Shown: positions 1-7,151 of the stretch, in pieces
Layout of the letters: the number at the start of each line of letters is the position of its first letter
Position numbering within the stretch: the first letter of the stretch is position 1
From: JBHIDJ01 sp046760105
GTDB lineage: Bacteria > Pseudomonadota > Gammaproteobacteria > Acidiferrobacterales > SPGG2
Assembly: GCA_046760105.1 (NCBI GenBank)
Contig: JBHIDJ010000002.1
Location: forward strand, 1 to 64,000
DNA: 64,000 bases
Direction: 5' to 3'
Program-made: the position numbers and the translations under genes
Notes under the pieces: generated by a model
What the model was told of the DNA's origin: nothing
Databases searched by the model: none
Seen by the model: the letters and a program-made list of their open reading frames with translations, nothing else

Positions 1-18
1 ATCCAACGGGTTTTTCAT
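1..18 (-). CDS. 5' end of a divergent gene (partial, unidentified)
   Basis: An ATG at position 18 reads leftwards off the window edge and gives only six residues, MKNPLD. It is preceded by a purine-rich stretch containing GGAG and AGGG at plausible ribosome-binding distances. This is the only evidence for a gene diverging from argG. The product cannot be identified from six codons. Confidence 0.35.
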
Positions 19-229
19 GGTTCTTTCCCTCTTCTCCTTTACCCCAGGATCGAATTGTTGACTGAAATGGTCGGTAACTAGCCTAAGGCAGATTTCCCTG
101 GATTGCAAGATTCGTTCTCGGCCGCATCGCGCGTTGCCCAAGCATCTCCTGCACACACCGAGTTACAAGATTTGGCGATCTATTTATAATCCGTTGATGC
201 TTAACACCTTGAAGATTGCGACCAACTAA

Positions 230-1444
230 ATGGCTGACGTTAAGAAAGTCGTGCTTGCTTATTCGGGTGGTCTCGACACCTCGGTCATCCTGAAGTGGTT
301 GCAAGCGACGTATGGGTGCGAGGTCGTTACCTTCACGGCCGACATCGGGCAGGGGGAAGAGATCGATGCTGCGCGCGCCAAAGCCGAGCGCTTAGGTGTG
401 CGCGAGATTTACGTCGAGGATCTTACCGAGGAGTTTGTTCGCGATTTTGTGTTCCCGATGTTTCGCGCCAACACGCTCTATGAGGGCGAGTATCTGCTTG
501 GTACCGCCATCGCCCGGCCGCTCATCGCGAAACGCCTCGTCGAGATTGCCCAGGTAACCGGCGCCGATGCCATCGCCCACGGAGCCACCGGGAAGGGTAA
601 CGATCAAGTGCGCCTGGAATTAGGCGCCTATGCCTTGGATCCCGATATTCGCGTGATCGCGCCATGGCGCGAGTGGGATCTCAGCTCGCGCGAAAAGTTG
701 CTTGCCTACGCGGAAAAGCACGGCATTTCCGTTGAAAAGAAGCGCGGTCAGCAATCGCCGTACTCCATAGACGCCAATCTTCTGCACATCTCCTACGAGG
801 GCGGGATGCTCGAGGACCCGTGGACCGAACCCGAGACTGCCATGTGGTCACGAACGGCCGCACCGGAAGCTGCGCCGGACCAAGCCGCCTATGTTGAACT
901 CAGCTTCGAGCATGGCGATCCGGTCGCGATCGACGGTAAGCGCCTAAAGCCCGCACGGCTCTTGGCATCGCTTAACGACACCGGCGGACGCCACGGTATC
1001 GGACGCGCCGATATCGTTGAAAACCGCTACGTTGGCATGAAATCGCGTGGCTGCTATGAGACTCCCGGCGGCACGATACTGCTCAAAGCCCATCGGGCGA
1101 TGGAATCGATCACGCTTGACCGCGAGGTCACTCACCTCAAGGATGAACTCATGCCGCGCTATGCGCGCCTCATCTACAACGGCTACTGGTGGAGTCCGGA
1201 GCGAAAGATGTTACAGGCGACGATCGACGCCTCACAAGCGCCGGTCAATGGACAGGTGCGGCTGAAGCTTTACAAGGGCAACGTTATCGTTGTCGGCCGG
1301 CGCTCCGAGCACGATAGCCTGTTTGATGTCGATATCGCCACCTTTGAGGAGGACGCCGGGGCCTATAATCAACTGGATGCAGAGGGCTTTATCAAACTCA
1401 ACGCGCTGCGTATGCGTATAGCGTCGCGACGACGAGCGCGCTAA
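230..1444 (+). CDS. argG: Argininosuccinate synthase
   Basis: Joins citrulline and aspartate using ATP to form argininosuccinate, the penultimate step of arginine synthesis, in the cytosol. The 404-residue protein has the normal family length. The N-type ATP pyrophosphatase loop SGGLDTS lies at residues 12-18 and the substrate-binding HGATGKGND at about 117-125. The ATG start gives the usual MADVKKVVLAYSGG opening, although no strong Shine-Dalgarno is visible. About 210 bases of non-coding DNA lie upstream, and I see no clear ArgR operator there. The assignment is secure. Confidence 0.97.
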   Translation: MADVKKVVLAYSGGLDTSVILKWLQATYGCEVVTFTADIGQGEEIDAARAKAERLGVREIYVEDLTEEFVRDFVFPMFRANTLYEGEYLLGTAIARPLIAKRLVEIAQVTGADAIAHGATGKGNDQVRLELGAYALDPDIRVIAPWREWDLSSREKLLAYAEKHGISVEKKRGQQSPYSIDANLLHISYEGGMLEDPWTEPETAMWSRTAAPEAAPDQAAYVELSFEHGDPVAIDGKRLKPARLLASLNDTGGRHGIGRADIVENRYVGMKSRGCYETPGGTILLKAHRAMESITLDREVTHLKDELMPRYARLIYNGYWWSPERKMLQATIDASQAPVNGQVRLKLYKGNVIVVGRRSEHDSLFDVDIATFEEDAGAYNQLDAEGFIKLNALRMRIASRRRAR

Positions 1445-1573
1445 AGCCAAGGAACGCGCAACCACCGTCAGCCGGTCAGTGCGTTGGGCAACTTTGAATC
1501 AGCAGCGATCAGCGAGTTTCAGGCAGCGAGGTTTACGGTATAAAGGATGCGCCAGCTGTGCGCCAATTGAACG

Positions 1574-2308
1574 ATGGGTGGAGCCCTCGATCGCCCAGGA
1601 CCCACGGTCGGCGTGGTGATACCTGTGCTCAACGAAGCCAGTCGACTGGATGTGTGTCTGCGGGCGTTGACGCGTACACCGGCGTTCCACGAGATCATTG
1701 TGGTTGACGGTGGAAGCGAAGACGATATGCGCCAAGTTGTCGGCAGGTTTCTGCAAGCGTGTGGCCATACAGCGCCAAGTGTAGTTCGATTGCTGCAAGC
1801 GCCACGAGGGCGGGCATTGCAGATGAATGCCGGTGCCGTACAGGCGAGGTCAGACGTCTTGTTATTTTTGCATGCCGATACACTGCTCCCGGAGACGGCG
1901 GCTGAACGCGTGCGCGCCGCGATCAAAGGTGGTGAGTTATGGGGTCGTTTTGACCTCCGTATTGGCGCGAACCATTTTCTGTTTCGAATTATCGAGCGTT
2001 TCATGAATCTGCGTTCGATGATAAGCGGCATCGCAACCGGTGATCAGGCGATCTTCGTGCGACGCGATGTGTTTAACATGCTTGCAGGGTACGCACCGGT
2101 TGCGTTGATGGAAGACGTAGAGTTTTGTCGGCGTCTTAAATGGGTTGGGCGTCCAGCGCGTATTCGTGATGTCGTGACCACGTCGGCACGGCGCTGGCAG
2201 CGCAACGGTATCATTCGCACCATAATTCTCATGTGGTCGTTGCGGTTCCTGTACTGGCTAGGCGTTTCGCCGGAGCGCCTGGCGCGCGTGTACCATAACT
2301 CTCGCTAG
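1574..2308 (+). CDS. TIGR04283-type family 2 glycosyltransferase (rSAM/selenodomain-associated transferase 2)
   Basis: A GT-A fold, family 2-like glycosyltransferase of 244 residues. VIPVLNEASRL (about 15-25) and VVDGGSEDD (43-51) form the nucleotide-sugar binding strand, and LFLHADT (about 98-103) holds the metal-binding acidic residue. It abuts the next gene with no spacer (TAGATG). From family knowledge, this pair is called transferase 2 and transferase 1 because it accompanies a radical SAM protein with a Cys/Sec-rich C-terminal domain, and such a gene converges on the pair here. The true donor and acceptor are unknown; involvement in arsenosugar-like metabolite synthesis is inferred from context. 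Confidence 0.85.
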   Translation: MGGALDRPGPTVGVVIPVLNEASRLDVCLRALTRTPAFHEIIVVDGGSEDDMRQVVGRFLQACGHTAPSVVRLLQAPRGRALQMNAGAVQARSDVLLFLHADTLLPETAAERVRAAIKGGELWGRFDLRIGANHFLFRIIERFMNLRSMISGIATGDQAIFVRRDVFNMLAGYAPVALMEDVEFCRRLKWVGRPARIRDVVTTSARRWQRNGIIRTIILMWSLRFLYWLGVSPERLARVYHNSR

Positions 2309-2956
2309 ATGAAATCGCCGGACCTGATTCTATTTGCGAAGCAACCGGTAGCGGGACAGGTCAAGACCCGGCTGCAGCCGCACTACACCCCCGAACAGGT
2401 GGTAGAGATCACCCGGTTTCTGATTCGTGCAACGGTCGAACTGGTTGTGGCGAACTGGCCGAGTGAAGTTTATTTGTATGTAGCGCCGGACACGGATCAT
2501 CCGTTTTTTCGTGATTTGGCACGAGAATTTCGTATCCACCTTGCGCCACAAGCCGACGGTGATCTCGGTGCGCGCATGCTCCGTGCCTTGCGTGAGGGCA
2601 TAGCGCGCAGTGGGGCTGCAGGCATCATGGGGTGCGATGTTCCCCATTGTCGCTGCGAAATCATGGAGCTCGCGTATGAGCGACTTGCCGAAGGGCATGA
2701 TGTAATTGGGCCCACTGAGGATGGCGGCTACTATTTTATCGGGATGCACACCGCGCCCAGCACGCTGTTTGAGTCCATAGAGTGGGGCGGCAACGATGTC
2801 GCCGAGCTCACTTTGGCACGTGCGGAACGGTTGGGGATGCGTTTTGAGCTTCTGCCAAAGTTGATGGATATCGATACACAGGACAATCTCTGGGTGGTCG
2901 CCCAAGACTACGCGCCACTGCGCAAACACCTATATAGTGTCCTGGCTGGCGGCTAG
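2309..2956 (+). CDS. TIGR04282-type glycosyltransferase/nucleotidyltransferase (rSAM/selenodomain-associated transferase 1)
   Basis: A 215-residue CofC/GlmU-like nucleotidyltransferase-fold protein. The N-terminal FAKQPVAGQVKTRL (9-22) is the nucleotide-binding loop; GCDVPHC (108-114) and IGPTEDGGYYFIG (133-145) are the family's further signatures. The start codon directly follows the stop of the preceding glycosyltransferase gene, so the two are probably translationally coupled. Downstream lies a palindromic repeat, then the convergent arsS-type gene. The substrate is not known; the name records the genomic association of the family only. Confidence 0.85.
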   Translation: MKSPDLILFAKQPVAGQVKTRLQPHYTPEQVVEITRFLIRATVELVVANWPSEVYLYVAPDTDHPFFRDLAREFRIHLAPQADGDLGARMLRALREGIARSGAAGIMGCDVPHCRCEIMELAYERLAEGHDVIGPTEDGGYYFIGMHTAPSTLFESIEWGGNDVAELTLARAERLGMRFELLPKLMDIDTQDNLWVVAQDYAPLRKHLYSVLAGG

Positions 2957-2970
2957 TAGCTAGCAATAGA

Positions 2971-3072
2971 TCAGATCCAAGATACAAGGAGCAAGATACA
3001 AAATTTTCAGACTCCGGAGTGCGGGCAAGAAGGTTTTAACCTTGGATCTTGTATCTTGTAGTTTGTATCTGC
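2971..3072. repeat. Dispersed palindromic repeat, family A, copy 1
   Basis: An imperfect inverted repeat of about 100 bases. The left arm (about 2972-3002) and right arm (about 3040-3072) are each built from units close to CAAGATACAAG, and roughly 23 of 32 arm positions pair. It fills the gap between two convergent genes, so it could act as a bidirectional terminator or be a mobile palindrome. Related copies lie at 37662-37762 and 48367-48505. Confidence 0.85.
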
Positions 3073-3076
3073 TTTA

Positions 3077-4069
3077 TTAAACTAACGCACCGCCGCAGCT
3101 ACTACCATTACCCGCCGTGCAGCCAAAGCAATGGGCGCCCACCGCAATCGCACTGTCCTCGAGGCTGTCAGCGTCCAGATCCCAAAGATAACGGTGCCGC
3201 TTAGCGCCGAGCGGAAGGTCGAGCATCTGATTGAAGTCACAGTCATAGACACGCCCCAACCAATCAACGCTCAGTAAATGTCGGCACATCAGGTCCGGTA
3301 CCGTATCAGGATTGAAGTTGTCCACCAGCAGTTGTTGATACGACTGGCGTTGCTTGGTGCGGTCGAGATAATGGGCAAATCGGTTGATGGGGAGATTGGT
3401 CAGAGTGAGTAAACGGTTGAAGCGAATCCTGAAATCCTCAAACAGGCGCTTCTTGTAATCGTTTTCGAGCATTGCCTGGGCGGGCGGTAATACCGCACCG
3501 TTAGGGTTGTAGACCAACTCGAGCGGCAACCTCTGATCCACACCATAGCCATAGGCGTTTAATCGTTTCAGCGCCGCGATGCTTTTATCGAACACCCCTC
3601 GGCCGCGCTGGGCGTCGACATTCTCGCGACTATAGCAAGGGAGCGAACACACGAGGCGTACGCCCCGTTCGGCGTACCACGCGGCTAAATCCTCTTGCCC
3701 TGGCTCAAACAGCACGGTCAGATTGCAACGTGAGGTGACCTTGGCGTCGAGTGCGATGAAGGCATCGACAAAGCGGCGGAAGTTCGGGTTAAGCTCGGGT
3801 GCGCCCCCGGTGATGTCGACATTCGTGATACGCGCGCACTTGGCCCACTCGAGAATACGTTCCATGGTCTCCCACGTCATGATCTCCTTGCGCTGGGGGC
3901 CAGCATCGACGTGGCAATGGTTGCACGCCTGATTGCACAGGCGCCCGACGTTGACTTGCAGTTCGCTTAACGGTGCACGTCGCAGCGGGTCAGCGCCGTG
4001 GGCGGCTAAGTGCCCGGCGAAAGACGGTTGTGGGCTCGCAAAGCTGATTTTCAAAACCGGTTGCGTCAT
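3077..4069 (-). CDS. arsS: Radical SAM protein of the ArsS / rSAM-Cys-rich (TIGR04167) family
   Basis: A 330-residue radical SAM enzyme. C45, C49 and C52 in CNQACNHCHVDAGP form the CxxxCxxC cluster site, and DITGGAPELNP follows at about 85-95. The C-terminal Cys-rich domain carries C262, C277 (YDCDFNQML), C314, C317 and C325 (CTAGNGSSCGGAL). In cyanobacteria ArsS acts after the arsenite methyltransferase ArsM to attach a deoxyadenosyl group to dimethylarsenite in arsenosugar synthesis. No arsM is visible here. The two selenodomain-associated transferases converge on it. The family assignment is firm; the arsenic role is inferred. Confidence 0.85.
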   Translation of the reverse strand: MTQPVLKISFASPQPSFAGHLAAHGADPLRRAPLSELQVNVGRLCNQACNHCHVDAGPQRKEIMTWETMERILEWAKCARITNVDITGGAPELNPNFRRFVDAFIALDAKVTSRCNLTVLFEPGQEDLAAWYAERGVRLVCSLPCYSRENVDAQRGRGVFDKSIAALKRLNAYGYGVDQRLPLELVYNPNGAVLPPAQAMLENDYKKRLFEDFRIRFNRLLTLTNLPINRFAHYLDRTKQRQSYQQLLVDNFNPDTVPDLMCRHLLSVDWLGRVYDCDFNQMLDLPLGAKRHRYLWDLDADSLEDSAIAVGAHCFGCTAGNGSSCGGALV

Positions 4070-4199
4070 GCCGTTGTTCTGCAGCGCTGTATCAATCGAC
4101 TCGCGCGCCTGATCATCCCATAAGTATCTCCCGGAGGGAAACGAGTGGGCGTCGATATCTCATGTGTGACTCGGCCACATCGGAAAAGTTTCGTGGGGG

Positions 4200-4637
4200 T
4201 TAGTTATAACCGGCTTGCCGCTTCAGGCAGGCGAGGTAATCGTCCCCCGACGGCTGAGCGCCCTCGTGTTGTGTGCGCCAAAGGGCTTCAGCAAGACAGT
4301 CCATCATGTGGTGCTCAACCGCGTGGGGATCATTGTATCGCGTGAGCAGTGCCTTATAGACAGCAAGCACGCCTGGCGGGCGATCGGTGCTCAGTTGTTT
4401 GTGGATAGCGAGATGCAGACCCATGTGCAGGAATGGGTTGGTCTCGTGCATCTACGGCCTGTAATCCTGTTCCTGATACGTGTGCGGGTTCTCGAATATG
4501 GCCTGGTATTCGGGGTGGCGCAGTGCGACGTCTACGATAACCTTTTCGATCCCCGCAAGCGGGTAATTGTCGCGAAAGTTGCGCCAAGCACGAAAGAACA
4601 CTTCGCGCATGTGGTTGCGCTCAGTTCCAAACAGCAT
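4200..4637 (-). pseudogene. DUF1841 family protein interrupted by an in-frame amber codon
   Basis: Read on the minus strand, an ATG at 4637 opens a frame (MLFGTERNHMREVFFRAW) that runs 61 residues to DYRP and stops at TAG (4454-4452). The same frame restarts immediately with ATG at 4451 (MHETNPFLHMGLHLAIH) and continues 83 residues. Together they make 145 codons, the usual DUF1841 length, and relatives normally have an acidic residue where the TAG stands (P-E-x-G/x-E-T-N-P-F-L-H-M). The rest of the frame is undamaged. This could be a recent nonsense mutation, a sequencing error, readthrough, or termination and reinitiation at TAGATG. DUF1841 has no established function. Confidence 0.8.
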
Positions 4638-4642
4638 AGGTC

Positions 4643-5749
4643 TTAGGTTGCCCGGGCTCCAAACAGCCCTAGAACGACGGAGTACTGGTAGAGGTGGTTG
4701 GCTTCGTCCAACGGCCCAATTTCGCCATTACTATAGATTCCGATAATCGGCAGGTTTGGAAACCGCTCTTTTAGCAGTTCGAGATCGCGGTCGCGATTAC
4801 CAAAGAAATTCGGTCCGCGACCCATGCACGGAAACAGCAAAGCAAAATCTGGGCGATTCTTTAAGGCGCGAGCGCTGTAGTCGATTGTCGCACGCATATC
4901 ACGCTCCGCCGCCAGTGCGTCGCGCATAGCCCAAAATAGGCGTTCACCCCGGTGGAGCGGATGCGAAAGCGTGATGGATTGGTCGTTTAGGTTGGCAGAA
5001 ACGATATGGTTTAGACGGTAGCGGCCGTCACGAATCGCCGTCGCCGGATCGCCGAATGTCACGCCCCCCATAATAAGGTGCAAGGGAAGTCGTTCCATCT
5101 CACGCACACCCACCGGCAGCGCCTTGACGAGCACGTTCAGCGCGGGATAGTTACCGAGGCGCAGGACATCGTAGCCGTGGACCTCAGCGACCTCAATCGG
5201 TGAGGTCAGCGCGCGCATACCCTGAGAGGCATTGATCACCGCGTCGACGCCATCGATTGCCGCCTCCACATAGCCGCCATCGGCGACGCGGCTTCCGCTC
5301 CACACTCTGAACGGCCCTTCACCTTCAAGATCTGCCGACACCGCGCCGATCCGTGGTGTGGGTATGTCCAGCCAGTCGGCCGTCAAGCCCGACGGGGTGC
5401 ACAGACTCAGAATAGGGCTTCCGCCGATGGCCTGCGGCGAGGGCAGCGTTAACCGAATGTGACCACCGAAGACCATGGCGGCGGCACCGGGGCTGTCCAA
5501 CACCCATTCCTGATCCGTAAATACGCCGGCGCCGGTGCAGCCCACCACCTGAGTGCAGCCGGCGGCACGTGCCGCCGCCCGCAGCGCCGGCTCCGGGTTG
5601 CTCGCATAGTCGGGTGTGAGGAACAGCAGTACTCCGTTTGCGTGACTCAGGCCAGCCTGCGTGAGCGCCTTCTGCACGGCGTTCGACGCGTGCTCGGGAT
5701 AGGTCCGGGTACCGCGGCTTAAGCCGCTGGCGACGAGCTTCGGGCTCAT
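4643..5749 (-). CDS. FIST domain protein
   Basis: A 368-residue protein covering a FIST_N domain (about 30-220; LLFLTPDYA at 41-49 and VVGCTGAGV at 68-76) and a FIST_C domain (about 220-350). FIST proteins are predicted small-ligand sensors, often linked to signal transduction. This one has no attached transmitter, GGDEF or membrane segment. Its start overlaps the nth stop by ATGA and its stop lies 5 bases before DUF1841, so it is read within the metG-rnfB-nth-FIST-DUF1841 run. The ligand and partner are unknown. Confidence 0.85.
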   Translation of the reverse strand: MSPKLVASGLSRGTRTYPEHASNAVQKALTQAGLSHANGVLLFLTPDYASNPEPALRAAARAAGCTQVVGCTGAGVFTDQEWVLDSPGAAAMVFGGHIRLTLPSPQAIGGSPILSLCTPSGLTADWLDIPTPRIGAVSADLEGEGPFRVWSGSRVADGGYVEAAIDGVDAVINASQGMRALTSPIEVAEVHGYDVLRLGNYPALNVLVKALPVGVREMERLPLHLIMGGVTFGDPATAIRDGRYRLNHIVSANLNDQSITLSHPLHRGERLFWAMRDALAAERDMRATIDYSARALKNRPDFALLFPCMGRGPNFFGNRDRDLELLKERFPNLPIIGIYSNGEIGPLDEANHLYQYSVVLGLFGARAT

Positions 5750-6381
5750 GGCCGTAATTTATCGCTATATTCACATAAATCATAGATCACGCACTGGTAG
5801 CAGCGCGGATTGCGCGCCACACAGGTGTAGCGTCCATGCAGGATTAACCAGTGGTGGGCGTTTTTGCGAAAGGCCGTGGGGACCGTCTCGAGCAGATGTT
5901 TTTCTACTTCAAGCGGTGTCTTGCCAGGCGCAAGTCCGGTGCGATTGGCCACGCGAAAGATGTGTGTATCGACCGCGATCGTGGGTTCGCCGAATGCCGT
6001 GTTGAGTACGACATTGGCAGTCTTACGCCCCACGCCGGGCAGCGCCTCAAGCGCTTCGCGGGTTCGCGGAACGCGCCCCCCATAATGGGTTACCAGGATC
6101 TCGCACGTCTTGATGATGTTAGTGGCTTTGGTGTTGTACAACCCAATGCGTTTGATATAGCGCTTAAGCCCCCGAACTCCTAGATCGAGCACCGCCTTCG
6201 GTGTGCGCGCGATGCGAAACAACTCAGCGGTTGCCTGGTTAACACTCGTGTCTGTCGCCTGCGCCGACAATATGACCGCGATCAATAACTGAAACGGCGT
6301 GGCGTATTTAAGCTCGGTTGTGGGCGCGGGGTTCGCGCGCTTTAATCGTTCGAAGAGCCGTCGACGTTTGGCGGCATTCAT
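5746..6381 (-). CDS. nth: Endonuclease III
   Basis: A DNA glycosylase/AP lyase that removes oxidised pyrimidines in base excision repair. The 211-residue protein matches the family in length. The helix-hairpin-helix LPGVGRKTANVVL carries catalytic K120, and the catalytic aspartate is D138 (VDTH). C187, C194, C197 and C203 form the C-terminal 4Fe-4S loop with C-x6-C-x2-C-x5-C spacing. It follows an rnfB-like gene, a common gammaproteobacterial pairing, and overlaps the FIST gene by four bases. Confidence 0.97.
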   Translation of the reverse strand: MNAAKRRRLFERLKRANPAPTTELKYATPFQLLIAVILSAQATDTSVNQATAELFRIARTPKAVLDLGVRGLKRYIKRIGLYNTKATNIIKTCEILVTHYGGRVPRTREALEALPGVGRKTANVVLNTAFGEPTIAVDTHIFRVANRTGLAPGKTPLEVEKHLLETVPTAFRKNAHHWLILHGRYTCVARNPRCYQCVIYDLCEYSDKLRP

Positions 6382-6432
6382 TGTGAATCGATATCACAAG
6401 GCCCGGGTGCGAACGCTAATGGCCAAAGGCGC

Positions 6433-7137
6433 CTAATCGCGTGACGCGCGGCTTTTCCAATACCCAGCCAGTCGGGCTTTCTTGGCACGTACTCGTCGTA
6501 CCGCCTGCTCGATTTCTCTGCGCATGGCCGTCTTCGATTTTGACGATAGCGTCGCCTTGCCGTCGCTCAACCGAGTTGTCTTGCGCCCCGCGCGTTGGTC
6601 TACGCGCGAGCGTGGCCGTCGCGCTGGGCGACCCAAACGAGCGGCAGTTCGCCGGCGTGCCCGGTCAACCTGTTCCCGCGAGTACTCGGACCATGGCCAA
6701 TCATCCCGGGGGCCGTCGTGAGCAAATGGTACCATCATAATGCAATCCACCGGACAAGGTGCTACGCACAACTCACAACCGGTGCATTCGTCTGCGATGA
6801 CGGTATGCATATACTTGCGCGCGCCGAGGATCGCATCGACAGGACAGGCCGCAATACAAAGCGTGCAGCCGATGCAGGTCGCTTCATCGATGACAGCAGT
6901 CGTACGGGGCCTGTGCAAACCATAAGCAGGATCCAGCGGCTTCGGCCGCACGTTTAGTATTTGTGCGAGGGCGCGACCGGTAACATCGCCCCCCGGCGGG
7001 CACTGGTTGATGTCGGCCTCACCGCGCGCTATTGCTTCTGCGTAGAGGCGGCAGCGCGGGTAGCCGCATTGAGTGCACTGTGTTTGCGGCAACCACGCAT
7101 CAATACGCTCGACCAGTGTACCCGCGCTAACCGCCAT
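6433..7137 (-). CDS. rnfB: RnfB-like ferredoxin protein (orphan, soluble, basic C-terminus)
   Basis: A 234-residue iron-sulfur protein with an RnfB-type four-Cys motif (C21, C24, C29, C46) and then two 4Fe-4S ferredoxin motifs, CIGCTLCIAACP (about 88-99) and CTGCELCVAPCP (about 118-129). RnfB is an electron-transfer subunit of the membrane Rnf/Rsx complex, but the usual N-terminal membrane helix is absent, no rnfA/C/D/G/E genes are nearby, and the last 70 or so residues are strongly Arg/Lys-rich. I take the ATG at 7137; a TTG four codons upstream is possible. A soluble electron carrier, perhaps linked to the iron-sulfur enzyme Nth next door, is an inference. Confidence 0.85.
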   Translation of the reverse strand: MAVSAGTLVERIDAWLPQTQCTQCGYPRCRLYAEAIARGEADINQCPPGGDVTGRALAQILNVRPKPLDPAYGLHRPRTTAVIDEATCIGCTLCIAACPVDAILGARKYMHTVIADECTGCELCVAPCPVDCIMMVPFAHDGPRDDWPWSEYSREQVDRARRRTAARLGRPARRPRSRVDQRAGRKTTRLSDGKATLSSKSKTAMRREIEQAVRRVRAKKARLAGYWKSRASRD

Positions 7138-7151
7138 GGTTCCGCCCAATC

